A stretch of 64,000 bases of DNA from Cupriavidus malaysiensis (GCF_001854325.1 NZ_CP017754.1:2852001-2916000); one strand, 5' to 3'; positions 37,254 to 45,686 are shown, numbered from the stretch's first letter. The notes: generated from the sequence alone by a model not told the origin. Numbers and translations: made by a program.

Positions 37254-37287
37254 AAAGGCAGATGATCGCAAGGTCATCTGCCTTTTT
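37254..37287 (+). terminator. Intrinsic terminator after tRNA-like unit B
   Basis: Same hairpin and T run. A small duplication (TCATTTGTC TCATTTGTC) follows and shifts the next unit by 9 bp. Confidence 0.9.
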
Positions 37288-37305
37288 CATTTGTCTCATT
37301 TGTCC

Positions 37306-37412
37306 GCCCAGAAAGTCAGGTGCCTGCGCACCTGACGTGGGGACTCGAAGGGCCTGGCTTGCAAGCCAGGCCGGGGTCGCGCCAGTGTGACCGAGTCCTC
37401 GTCCGGGCACCG
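37306..37412 (+). ncRNA. tRNA-like structured unit C, decayed 3' end
   Basis: This is a third 107-nt copy. Its 3' end reads GTCCGGGCACCG instead of TTCTGGGCACCA, which breaks two acceptor pairs and the CCA. It has no terminator after it and stops 4 bp before the end of the converging GGDEF gene. Confidence 0.5.
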
Positions 37413-37416
37413 GAGG

Positions 37417-38436
37417 TTAGTGCGCGACCGCCCGCTTGCGCTGCCGCTTGACCTCATACATACGCATGTCGGCCTGCTTCAGCGCGCTTTCCGTGCTGAG
37501 GCCGATCGGATCGAGCGAGACCACGCCAACGCTGGCGCCATCGTATGCGAGCGCCTGGCCGCCCAGCACATAGTGCCCCGCGGTGGCCGCCGTAACGCGT
37601 GCCTGCAGCAGCCGCGCGGCACGTTCGGCCTCGCCCGCCTCCGGCGCCAGCTCCGGACCGACAAAGACGAATTCATCTCCGCCGATCCGGCTCAGCATGT
37701 CCATCACGCGCAGGCTCGAAGCCAGCCGGCGCGACACCTCCTGCAGGAATATGTCTCCCGCCTGGTGGCCATACCGGTCGTTGATCGCCTTGAAGCCATC
37801 GAGATCGATGCAGCCGACCAGCACCTTGGAACGTTCACGCACGGCCCGCGCCAGCAGACGCTGCAGTTCGTCTAGCAAGGCGCGGCGATTGGGCAGGCCG
37901 GTGAGGGCATCGGTCAAGGCATAGGCAGCCAGGCGCTCGTTGGCGGCGCTCAGGCGCGCCAGCAGCGCTTCGCGCTCGACGAAGTTGGCGACGATGCTGG
38001 AGAACAATTGCAGCACGGACTGCGCCGCCGGCGGCAGCGGCTGGCGGTCGGCAGATGCCGCACACAAGGTACCGAGCAACTCGCCATCCTCGGCCCGCAC
38101 CGGTGCGCTGACATAGGTCTGGATGCCGAGCTGGCGCGCAGCCCCGGAGTCGCCCCAGCAGCCCGGCACATCGTCGGTGACCATCCTTCCCGCATCGAGC
38201 GCCCGCTTGCACAAGGTGTCCGCCCAGGGCACCGACAGTCCCTCGGGTATCGTCATGCTGCCCGTGTTGCGGGCGAACCGTACGTGCTGGACGTTCTCGA
38301 CCAGATCGACCGACGTCAGGTACGTCGATTCCAGGCCGGTCACCTCGCCCAGCATTTCCAGCAAGGGCCGCGTCAGTTGTTCGATGGTCTTGGCTGCCGG
38401 CAGCGTCGCCGACAGCTGGCTGAGAATGGAATCCAA
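37417..38436 (-). CDS. GAF-GGDEF diguanylate cyclase
   Basis: This 339-residue cytoplasmic protein has a GAF-type sensor (about 25-165, with VRFARNTGSM and GLSVPWADTLCKRALDAGR) and a GGDEF domain (about 180-330). The active site RIGGDEF is intact and preceded by a complete inhibitory site (RVMD, RxxD at the right spacing), so it should make c-di-GMP and be feedback-controlled. The GAF type (CWGDSGAARQLGIQTYVSAPV) resembles those of oxygen- or redox-modulated cyclases. The likely start is TTG at 38436 after GAGAGG; upstream sequence in frame is low-complexity. It converges on the tRNA-like array. Confidence 0.9.
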   Translation of the reverse strand: MDSILSQLSATLPAAKTIEQLTRPLLEMLGEVTGLESTYLTSVDLVENVQHVRFARNTGSMTIPEGLSVPWADTLCKRALDAGRMVTDDVPGCWGDSGAARQLGIQTYVSAPVRAEDGELLGTLCAASADRQPLPPAAQSVLQLFSSIVANFVEREALLARLSAANERLAAYALTDALTGLPNRRALLDELQRLLARAVRERSKVLVGCIDLDGFKAINDRYGHQAGDIFLQEVSRRLASSLRVMDMLSRIGGDEFVFVGPELAPEAGEAERAARLLQARVTAATAGHYVLGGQALAYDGASVGVVSLDPIGLSTESALKQADMRMYEVKRQRKRAVAH

Positions 38437-38655
38437 AGTGAGAGCCTCTCGGCGTGGGTGGCGGTCAGTACGGGCCGGCAGCGGTGCCACGCCACCGCCG
38501 GCTCGCGGGGACACTCCCCGCGCAGCAGCTATGGTGCATGAAACGGCCGTTTGCCCGCCAACTTTAGCCGCAATGCCGGCCACGGAGCTGTCGCCGCCGG
38601 GGAGTCTACAATAGCGTTTCCCGGGCCCGCGCGGCCCGCCAGCGAGGAGTCCCCC

Positions 38656-38919
38656 GTGAACATGCAGCGACTACCGGCCATCGCGCTGCTGGCCCTCGCC
38701 GCCCTGGCGTGCAGCCTGCCGGCGCAGGCCGGCGTGCACGAGGCAGCACACGACATCAAGGAAGGGACCAAGGAGGCCGTCCACAAGACCGGCGAAGCGG
38801 CACGCGAGGCCGGCCACGGCATCGCGCACGCGACCAAGGCGGCCGGGCATGGCATCGCCCATGCCACGCGCGAGGGCGTCCACGCCGTCAAGCACGCCTT
38901 CCACAAGGATGAGCGATAG
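38656..38919 (+). CDS. Small exported Ala/His-rich helical protein
   Basis: This 87-residue product has a signal peptide (MQRLPAIALLALAALACSLPAQA, in M2-numbering from the internal ATG). The mature part is almost entirely an amphipathic helix built from imperfect repeats such as KEGTKEAVHKTGEAAREAGHGIAHATKAAGHGIAHATREG. This LEA-like pattern contains nine His, which might bind metal. GTG at 38656 is chosen because GAGGAG lies six bases upstream; ATG at 38662 is the alternative. No family name is known to me. It reads away from the GGDEF gene. Confidence 0.7.
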   Translation: MNMQRLPAIALLALAALACSLPAQAGVHEAAHDIKEGTKEAVHKTGEAAREAGHGIAHATKAAGHGIAHATREGVHAVKHAFHKDER

Positions 38920-39257
38920 CGTGGCCACGGCCGGCATGAGCCGCACCGCCTGCACACCTTCCTGACGACCCGCTTCGGCCTGGTCGCCGATCCTGGAGCG
39001 CGCGGCGACGGCAGACCTGTTTTCTCGGCACGGTCGACTGGCGACCCGGCAGCTCGACCCGCATCCTGCGGGCGCAATGGCAGGCGGATCGTGTATTGCG
39101 CCTTCGCCTGTGCCCGTCCTCGGCCAACAACAACAGCGTGTTCGTGACGCTGCCGGCCAGAAGAGCTCATTCATGCCATCGGCAGCGCGATTGCGCTCTG
39201 GCACGCCGCAGCGGCGGCCAGCCGCGAGCGCCATGCCACCCAGCAAGCGGCGCAGGG
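38920..39257. other. Gap with no intact gene
   Basis: These 338 bases carry no supported gene. One plus-strand frame near 39160-39290 encodes ELIHAIGSAIALWHAAAAAS and then RERHATQQAAQGYD. It reads like a piece of a helical protein, but it has no start or partner and may be a decayed fragment. I could not identify it. Confidence 0.35.
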
Positions 39258-40850
39258 CTACGACGTCGCGCCTTCGCCGTTCCTGACATCCATCACGAAG
39301 CGGTCGCGCCCTGCCCGCTTGGCGCGGTACATGGCCGCGTCGGCTTTCTGCACCAGGGCATCGAGCCGCGCCACCGCGGGCCGCTCGCAGGCAGCGCCCA
39401 CGCTGATGGTGACGAAACGCTGGCCGGCGACGCCGCCGTGCGCCAGCCCGAGCGCACGCACCGCCAGCACCAGGCGCTCGCCCACCGCGCGCGTTTCCGC
39501 CGCCGTGCCGCCAGGCAGCACTACAGCGAATTCCTCGCCGCCCAGGCGCGCGCAGAAGCCGTCCGGCCGGGCGACGATGCCGGCGATCGCACCGGCCACC
39601 TGGCGCAGGCAGGCGTCGCCCGCGACGTGGCCATGCAGGTCGTTGTATGGCTTGAAGTTGTCGACATCGAGCACCAGCAGGCCGATCGAGGTGCCCTGCT
39701 CGCAGGCCTCGGCCACCGCGGCCTGCCCTTCACGCTCGAAATAGCGCCGGTTGAACAGGCTGGTCAGCACATCGTGTTCGAGATCCGCCGCCATGCGCGA
39801 CAGGCGCGCCTCGGTGGCGCCAAGCCGCACGGTCAGGGCCAGTTCACGCGAGCGGTACTGGCTGACGTCGCGCAGGAAGGCGAGCGTGCCGACCACCTTG
39901 CCATCGAGGCGGCGCACCGTCTCCAGCGACACCTCGTACTCGGTCCCGGCTTCCGTGCGCGGTACCAGGCCCGGTGGCGTGCCATCGCCCGCCTGTGCCA
40001 CCAGCACCGCCCATTCGGCCGGCACCGCCTCGCCCGGGCGCAGGGCTGGCAACATGCGCGCCGCGGCGGGGTTGAAATCGACGATGCGCAGGTCGGTGCT
40101 GACCACCACGCAGCCTTCGCGCAATGAATCGAACACGCGCAGCCGCGCGTAGTGGGCGATGTCGTCCAGGTGGGGGCGCAGCGCGCACAGCCACAGCAGC
40201 GCGCTCATCAGCGAGAAGGTGGCCGGAGTCAGGTCGCCGCCGAGCGGCCCGGTCCAGCGCAGCATGTAGGCCAGGTGGGCCAGCAGCGGCAGCACCAGGC
40301 TGCCGGCCAGCACCGCGCGCCCGGCCCGCGTCAGGCTGCCATTCGGCACGCGCGCGGTCAGCAGGAAATAGAGGCTGAAGAAGAGCAGGCCGTAGGTCCA
40401 CGCGGCCGCCGCGAAGTAGGCGGGGCCATGCGAGAACACCGCCACCGGCAGCACGCCGCCGGGCGTGGTCGTGATAGCGCTCCAGATCAGGTGGTGCCGC
40501 TCGTTGGTGAAGACCAGGGCGAGCATCAGCAAGGCCACCAGCACCGGCACCGACAACAGCGACCAGCGGATGACGTGGCGCGGCCGGCTGATCTGCACCA
40601 TGGCGCAGAGCCAGCCGATGGGCACCGCGGCGATGCCGAGGTACTGGAACTTGGCCCACCAGATGCGATCGGCCAGGTCGAGCGCGTTGACCTCCATCAG
40701 CCGGCCCCCGCTCCAGATCGCCGCGCCGGCCGTCAGCACCAGGAAGGACTTGACGGTGGGATCATCCCGGCGCGACCAGGCAGCCACGGCTACGCCAAGG
40801 CTGCCGACCACCGCGAAGGCGAGGCACAGGATGAGTATGTACGAGGGCAT
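39258..40850 (-). CDS. 7TM-PAS-GGDEF diguanylate cyclase
   Basis: This 530-residue membrane protein has an N-terminal seven-TM sensor of the histidine-kinase 7TM type (about 1-215, with WWAKFQYLGIAAVPIGWLCAMVQ). A PAS domain follows (about 225-345, VFDSLREGCVVVSTDLRIVDFNPAAARML), then GGDEF (about 365-520). The active site reads RLGGEEF, a working variant. The inhibitory RxxD position reads RPDG, so product inhibition is probably lost. Together with the cyclase at 37417 it gives two c-di-GMP producers within 4 kb. Confidence 0.92.
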   Translation of the reverse strand: MPSYILILCLAFAVVGSLGVAVAAWSRRDDPTVKSFLVLTAGAAIWSGGRLMEVNALDLADRIWWAKFQYLGIAAVPIGWLCAMVQISRPRHVIRWSLLSVPVLVALLMLALVFTNERHHLIWSAITTTPGGVLPVAVFSHGPAYFAAAAWTYGLLFFSLYFLLTARVPNGSLTRAGRAVLAGSLVLPLLAHLAYMLRWTGPLGGDLTPATFSLMSALLWLCALRPHLDDIAHYARLRVFDSLREGCVVVSTDLRIVDFNPAAARMLPALRPGEAVPAEWAVLVAQAGDGTPPGLVPRTEAGTEYEVSLETVRRLDGKVVGTLAFLRDVSQYRSRELALTVRLGATEARLSRMAADLEHDVLTSLFNRRYFEREGQAAVAEACEQGTSIGLLVLDVDNFKPYNDLHGHVAGDACLRQVAGAIAGIVARPDGFCARLGGEEFAVVLPGGTAAETRAVGERLVLAVRALGLAHGGVAGQRFVTISVGAACERPAVARLDALVQKADAAMYRAKRAGRDRFVMDVRNGEGATS

Positions 40851-41049
40851 CCGACGAGACGATTATGCGGGGCAGCGCGCGGCCGAGCCGAGTCGGACGA
40901 ATTATATGCGCGACCAGCGCCCCGCCGGCCGCCGGGGCGGAATGCCATGAATGCACGGCCAGGCATGGCATCGCCGGCTGCGCCGATTACAATATCGCCT
41001 TTGCCGCCGCGCCCCGTGCGACCCGCGCGGCACCCGATCGCCGTCCGCC

Positions 41050-41904
41050 ATGTCCCTGATCCTCCAAAGCCCCGCCCCGCTCGCCCCCGCCGATCTCGAC
41101 GCCATCCGCTCCCTCGCCCAGGCTCCGGGCCTGTCGCTGCGCAGCGACACCGTGGCCGGCGCCGCAGACAGCGCGCCGCTCACGCCCGCGCTGCGCGAAG
41201 CGCTCGATACGTACTGCGGCCCGCGCGCCATCGACTGGGCCATCGTGCCGGACGGCCGCGCCCTGTCAGACTTCCGCCTGGTGGCGATGGACATGGACTC
41301 GACCCTGATCACCATCGAGTGCATCGATGAGATCGCCGACTTCTGCGGCCTCAAGGCCGAGGTCTCGGCCATCACCGAAGCGGCCATGCGCGGCGAGATC
41401 ACCGACTTCAACGAGAGCCTGCGGCGCCGCGTCGCGCTGCTCAAGGGCCTCGACGCCAGCGTGCTCGACCGCGTCTACGACGAGCGCCTGCGCCTGTCGC
41501 CGGGCGCCGAACGGATGCTGCAGACGGTGCAGGCGCTCGGCCTGCGCACGTTGCTGGTCTCGGGCGGCTTCGTGCATTTCACCGAGAAGCTCAAGGCGCG
41601 GCTGCGGCTGGACTTCACCCGCGCCAATACGCTGGAAATCGTCGACGGCAAGCTGACCGGCCAGGTGGTCGGCGAGATCGTCAATGCGGACGTCAAGGCC
41701 CGCACGGTACAGGAAGTGTGCTCGGAGATCGGCGCGCAGCCCGGGCAGGCCATCGTCATGGGCGATGGCTCGAACGACCTGAAGATGATGGCGGTGGCCG
41801 GCCTCTCGGTCGCCTTCCGCGCCAAGCCGGTGGTGCGTGCGCAGGCCAGCGTCGCCTTCAACCACGTCGGCCTGGACGGACTGCTGCAGTTGTTCCCGCA
41901 CTGA
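41050..41904 (+). CDS. serB: Phosphoserine phosphatase
   Basis: This 284-residue HAD-family enzyme catalyses the last step of serine synthesis. The HAD motifs are DMDSTLITIECIDE (motif I, nucleophile Asp), LLVSGGFVHF (motif II Ser), the lysine at KARTVQEV and GDGSNDLKMM (motif III). The N-terminal ~75 residues form the extension seen in proteobacterial SerB. ATG at 41050 fits the family start. Upstream, TACAAT near 40987 could be a -10 box. It is monocistronic. Confidence 0.95.
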   Translation: MSLILQSPAPLAPADLDAIRSLAQAPGLSLRSDTVAGAADSAPLTPALREALDTYCGPRAIDWAIVPDGRALSDFRLVAMDMDSTLITIECIDEIADFCGLKAEVSAITEAAMRGEITDFNESLRRRVALLKGLDASVLDRVYDERLRLSPGAERMLQTVQALGLRTLLVSGGFVHFTEKLKARLRLDFTRANTLEIVDGKLTGQVVGEIVNADVKARTVQEVCSEIGAQPGQAIVMGDGSNDLKMMAVAGLSVAFRAKPVVRAQASVAFNHVGLDGLLQLFPH

Positions 41905-42075
41905 GCGGGACGCCGCCGGGGGGCAACCGACCTCCCCGGCCCGGCCTACCTCCGCCCTGGCTTGCGGTACGCCGCGCTTCGCGGCCGTGCGCCGCCGCCC
42001 CTTCGCGCCACCCTTCCCCGCCCCTTCCCCCACCGTCCCTCCTCGTTCCCCTCGCGTTCACCTTGCGTCATGAAA

Positions 42076-42090
42076 TGCGAATCACTATCA
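42076..42090. promoter_or_regulatory. Candidate Fur box
   Basis: On the minus strand TGATAGTGATTCGCA matches the 7-1-7 Fur pattern (TGATAAT-N-ATTATCA) at 11 of 14 positions. It lies about 32 bp before the first gene of the PepSY operon, so iron repression is likely. Confidence 0.6.
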
Positions 42091-42121
42091 TTTCTATTTT
42101 TAGGAAATAGCTGATCCATTC

Positions 42122-42445
42122 ATGCTCGCGCTTGCCGCCCTGTGCTGCCTCGCCGCGGCCTGCTGCCTCTACCTGGCGGCGCCGAACCAATTGCTGCTCC
42201 CCCCGTCCGCGAGCCCCGCTGCCGCGCGCAGGCGGCACCGCGCTGGGCTGGTCCTGGGCACGCTGCTGGCGCTGCTGGGACTGGTGCTGTGGCGGCAGGC
42301 CCTGGGCTGGCCCGCGGCGGTTTCGGCGACGCTGGTCGCCGTGCCTTGCAGTCTGAGCCTGTGCCCCTTCTTCGGTGCCTATGCTTTCAGCCGGCGCCAG
42401 CACGGCCTGCCGGCGCGCCGGGCGCATGCGAGAGGCCGGGCATGA
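42122..42445 (+). CDS. Small membrane protein of an iron-uptake operon (DUF3325-like)
   Basis: This 107-residue protein has three hydrophobic segments (LALAALCCLAAACCLYLA, LVLGTLLALLGLVLW, and SATLVAVPCSLSLCPFFGAY) and a basic linker. Size, topology and position beside a PepSY-TM gene fit the DUF3325 family of iron-related membrane proteins; the assignment is from layout more than from sequence. The stop overlaps the next start (ATGA). It lies just after the candidate Fur box. Confidence 0.65.
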   Translation: MLALAALCCLAAACCLYLAAPNQLLLPPSASPAAARRRHRAGLVLGTLLALLGLVLWRQALGWPAAVSATLVAVPCSLSLCPFFGAYAFSRRQHGLPARRAHARGRA

Positions 42446-42729
42446 GCGCCGGCATGGGAACGAAATGGCTGGCCGGCACGCTGCTCGGCCTGCCACTGGC
42501 CATCGCCGCCTGCGGCCTGGGTGCCAGGCTCACCCCCGGCGGCTGGGAGCGCGGAGCGGTGATCGCGGTGACGGCCTGCCTGCCCTTGTGGGTGGCCGTG
42601 ATCTCGGCCAGCGTGCTGTTCCGCAGCAGCCGCGCCGCCTGGCTGTGGCTGCTGGCCGGCAACCTGCTCGCCTTCGGCGCGCTGGCGGTGGCCCGAACCT
42701 TCACCGCCATGGGAGGCACGGCATCATGA
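42442..42729 (+). CDS. Small membrane protein of an iron-uptake operon (DUF3649-like)
   Basis: This 95-residue protein has three TM segments (LAGTLLGLPLAIAACGLGA, VIAVTACLPLWVAVISASVLF, and WLWLLAGNLLAFGALAVA). It is translationally coupled on both sides: its ATG overlaps the previous stop and its TGA overlaps the PepSY start (ATGA). The trio resembles the DUF3325/DUF3649/PepSY group found near TonB-dependent siderophore receptors. The family label is tentative. Confidence 0.65.
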   Translation: MSAGMGTKWLAGTLLGLPLAIAACGLGARLTPGGWERGAVIAVTACLPLWVAVISASVLFRSSRAAWLWLLAGNLLAFGALAVARTFTAMGGTAS

Positions 42730-44381
42730 AGGCCGCCACCCTGCGCCTGTACCAGACCCTGCACACCTGGGTCGGCCTGATGGCCGGCTGGGCCCTGTTC
42801 ATCGCATTCTTCGCCGGCGCCCTCACGGTCTTCCACGAGGAACTGCACAGCTGGCAGAGCGTGCACCGTGCCCGGCATGCGGCCGCCGCGCCCGCCGGCA
42901 CCCCGGACGGCGCCAGCGTCGACCGCTTCGTGCAAGCGCTGGCGGCCAGCCATCCCGCGGCCGCCGCCAGCGTCTACGTGAGCCTGCCCACGGCCGGCGA
43001 GCCGGAGCTCTCGGCCTACTGGCAGGAAAAGAACGGCGCCTGGCAGTTCACGACCGCCAGCCGCCTGGCTGCCGGCAAGACCTCGCCTGCCGAGACGTCG
43101 CTCGAGCGCGTGCGCGGCGAACTGGCCAACTTCCTCAACTCCCTGCACTACTCGCTGGGCCTGTCGGACGCCGGCATGTACCTGATGGGGGCGATCAGCG
43201 TGCTGTACGGACTGGCCCTGGTGTCGGGCGTGCTGCTGCACCTGCCGCGCCTGAAGAAGGACCTGCTGGCGGTGCGTCCCGGGCGCAACCTGAAGCGCTT
43301 CTGGATGGACGCGCACAATGTGCTGGGCCTGTTCAGCCTGCCCTTCCACCTGGTCTTCGCCGTGACCGGCGCCATGTTCTGCCTGTCGATGGTGCTGGTG
43401 ATGGCATTCGACACGCTGGCCTTCGACGGCAAGCTGATGCCGGCGGTGCCCCGCCTGACGGCGGCCGCCCCCGAGGTGGACAGCGCCGGCCGGCCAGCGC
43501 CGCTGCTGCCGGCCGCCACCCTGCTGGCCGCCGCGCGCGCAGGCGGCGGCACGGCCTTCACACCGACCTCGATCCGCTACCAGCGCATCGGCGACGCCAA
43601 CGCGGTGGCCGAGGTGCGCGGCAACGCGGACGGCGCGCTGGGCAGCTATGGCTCGATCGCGCTGCACGCGGCGGCCGGGCAGCCGCGCAGCGGCCAGGTC
43701 ATGGGCGACCAGACCCCGGCCGGCCGCGATACCAACCATGCGGTCTACAGCGCCATGTACGGCCTGCACTTCGGTACCTTCGGCGACGTCGCGCTGCGCT
43801 TCGTCTACCTGGTGGCCGGGCTGGCCGGGGCCTTCCTGTTCTATTCGGGCAACCTGCTGTGGATCGAGTCGCGCCGCAAGCAGCGCCAGGCCGTGCAGCC
43901 GCGTGTGCACAAGCTGCTGGCACAGGCCACCGTGGGCGTCTGCCTGGGCTGCTGCCTCGGCGTAGCGGCCGCCTTCAGCGGCGCCCTGCTATGGCCTGAG
44001 CGGCCGGCCGCTCAGGTCTACTTCCCGGTCTTCCTGGCCGCACTGGCCTGGTCGCTGCTGCGCCAGCCGGCGCGTGCGGCACTCGACCTGCTCTACGCGA
44101 CCGTCGCCGCGACGGCGCTGATCCCGGTCTGCAGTGCGCTGGTGGCGGGCGATCCGTTCTGGCGCGCCGCCCAGCGCGGCGACTGGGCCGTGGCCGGCTT
44201 CGACATCGGCGCCCTGGCCATGGCCTGCGGCTTTGCCGCACTGGCCCATGCCACCCGCAAGCGTGCCCGCAGCGGCCCCTTGGACTCCGTCTGGGCCCTG
44301 CCCCCGGCCCGGCCGGACGGCGCGACAGGCGTGGCCGCCACGGCGCCGCCAGTCCTGCCCGGGCCGCCGCCACGCCACTGA
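42726..44381 (+). CDS. PepSY-associated TM (PiuB-like) iron-regulated membrane protein
   Basis: This 551-residue protein starts with the PepSY-TM hallmark LRLYQTLHTWVGLMAGWALFIAFFAGALTVFHEEL. A periplasmic domain occupies about 40-150. The second TM (SDAGMYLMGAISVLYGLALVSGVLLHLPRL) is followed by the RFWMDAHNVLGLFSLPFHLVFAVTGAMF segment, with membrane His that may bind heme or iron. Further TM helices follow and the tail is Pro-rich. Relatives act as ferric-siderophore or heme reductases. The operon's Fur box and the two small partners support an iron role. Confidence 0.9.
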   Translation: MKAATLRLYQTLHTWVGLMAGWALFIAFFAGALTVFHEELHSWQSVHRARHAAAAPAGTPDGASVDRFVQALAASHPAAAASVYVSLPTAGEPELSAYWQEKNGAWQFTTASRLAAGKTSPAETSLERVRGELANFLNSLHYSLGLSDAGMYLMGAISVLYGLALVSGVLLHLPRLKKDLLAVRPGRNLKRFWMDAHNVLGLFSLPFHLVFAVTGAMFCLSMVLVMAFDTLAFDGKLMPAVPRLTAAAPEVDSAGRPAPLLPAATLLAAARAGGGTAFTPTSIRYQRIGDANAVAEVRGNADGALGSYGSIALHAAAGQPRSGQVMGDQTPAGRDTNHAVYSAMYGLHFGTFGDVALRFVYLVAGLAGAFLFYSGNLLWIESRRKQRQAVQPRVHKLLAQATVGVCLGCCLGVAAAFSGALLWPERPAAQVYFPVFLAALAWSLLRQPARAALDLLYATVAATALIPVCSALVAGDPFWRAAQRGDWAVAGFDIGALAMACGFAALAHATRKRARSGPLDSVWALPPARPDGATGVAATAPPVLPGPPPRH

Positions 44382-44422
44382 CGGCGCAAGGCGGCGCGGG
44401 GCCATACAGGCCCCACCGCCCC

Positions 44423-44452
44423 CGCTCATGCGCTCATGCGCTCATGCGCTCA
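44423..44452. repeat. 8-bp tandem repeat overlapping the end of the PLP-enzyme gene
   Basis: CGCTCATG occurs 3.75 times. The stop codon of the minus-strand gene (TCA at 44442-44444) lies inside the repeat, so copy-number change would leave the protein end intact or move it by a few residues. Confidence 0.92.
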
Positions 44453-45686
44453 GCTTGGTTTCCAGCGCGCGGCGCAGGTCGGCGATCAGGTCGCGCGTGT
44501 CCTCCAGCCCGATGTAGAGCCGCACCAGTTCGCCGGCATGCTGCCAGCCCTCCGGCGGCCAGCTGCCCGCCGGGCGCATCGACGGCACGTGGTAAGGCAC
44601 GGCCAGGCTGTGCGCCCCACCCCACGACCAACCGATGGCAAAGCGCTCCAGCGCCTCTACGAAGGCGTCCACCTGCGCGCGCGTGTAGCGCTCGTGCAGC
44701 ACGATGGCGAAGAGGCCGGTGGCGCCGCTGAAGTCGCGCCGCCAGAAGGCATGGCCCGGGCAGTCCTGCAATGCCGGATGGAGGACCTTGACCACCTCCG
44801 GCCGCTGGCTCAGCCATTCGGCCACCTCGCGTGCCGCGCGGTCATGCGCGGCCAGCCGCACCGGCAGGCTGGGCAAGGCGCGCAGCACCAGGAAGCAATC
44901 GTCGGCGGAAACACCCCAGCCCATCAGCATGCGGGTGCGCTTCAGGCGCGCGTGCAGCGCCTCGTCGCGGCTCAGCACCGCGCCCATCAGCACGTCGCTG
45001 CCGCCCGACTGGTACTTGGTCAGCGCCTGCACCGAGATATCGATCCCCTTGTCGAAAGGGCGGAAGTACAGGCCCGCCGACCAGGTGTTGTCGATGGCCG
45101 TCAGCACGCCGCGCTCGCGCGCCGCCGCCACGATGGCCTCGCTGTCCGGCACCTCCATGGTCACCGAACCGGGCGACTCCATCCAGATCAGGCGCGTATT
45201 GGGCCGGATCAGGGCGCCGATGCCGGCACCGATCATCGGATCGTAGTAGCGCACCGTCACGCCGAAGTCGCGCGCCAGCCATTCGCCGTGCTCGCGGTTG
45301 GGTCCGTAGACGTTGTCGGGCACCAGCACGTCGTCGCCGCTGCGCAGCAGCGCGAAGTAGACCAGCGAGATGGCAGCCAGGCCCGACGGCAGCAGCAGCG
45401 TATCGCGTGCGCCCTCCAGCTTGGCGAGGTGCTGGCACAGTGCCTCGCTGGTCGGCGTGGCATGGAGGCCGTAGCGCCAGTAGGTGGTGCCGGCATCGCC
45501 GTGCGCACGCAGTTCGGCGAGATTGCGGAAGACCACGGTGGAACCGCGCCAGGTGGGCGGCGAAAAGGAATCGAATCCCGGCGGGATCTGCAGGCCGGGC
45601 TGGACGGCGAGCGTCTGCGGATAGGCGCCGTCGTCATCGGACGGCACGGCGCTGGTGGACGGGTCGGTCGGGGTCTGGTCGGACAC
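44442..45686 (-). CDS. metC: Cystathionine beta-lyase or related trans-sulfuration PLP enzyme
   Basis: This 414-residue Cys/Met-metabolism PLP-dependent enzyme has YWRYGLHATPTSEALCQHLAKLEGA near the N-terminus. The SGLAAISL and YGPNREHGEWLARDFGVTVRYYDP stretches follow, with AIDNTWSAGLYFRPFDKG. The Schiff-base lysine is in QALTKYQSGGSDVLMG, and SLAVPYHVPSM lies near the end. The 'SGGSDVLMG' and 'TWSAG' forms point to the cystathionine beta-lyase branch rather than gamma-synthase. GTG at 45686, after AAGGAAG, is taken as start. It appears monocistronic. Confidence 0.85.
   Translation of the reverse strand: MSDQTPTDPSTSAVPSDDDGAYPQTLAVQPGLQIPPGFDSFSPPTWRGSTVVFRNLAELRAHGDAGTTYWRYGLHATPTSEALCQHLAKLEGARDTLLLPSGLAAISLVYFALLRSGDDVLVPDNVYGPNREHGEWLARDFGVTVRYYDPMIGAGIGALIRPNTRLIWMESPGSVTMEVPDSEAIVAAARERGVLTAIDNTWSAGLYFRPFDKGIDISVQALTKYQSGGSDVLMGAVLSRDEALHARLKRTRMLMGWGVSADDCFLVLRALPSLPVRLAAHDRAAREVAEWLSQRPEVVKVLHPALQDCPGHAFWRRDFSGATGLFAIVLHERYTRAQVDAFVEALERFAIGWSWGGAHSLAVPYHVPSMRPAGSWPPEGWQHAGELVRLYIGLEDTRDLIADLRRALETKLSA

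Noticed and set aside
36343..37412. CRISPR array
   Set aside because: The repeats are long, contain tRNA genes and terminators, and the spacers are nearly identical; no cas genes are present.
36985..37412. Additional tRNA-Leu genes
   Set aside because: Acceptor ends remain, but the anticodon arm, D arm and T loop are absent.
41905..42070. Intrinsic terminator after serB
   Set aside because: The C/G-rich stretch lacks a stem of useful length with a T run.
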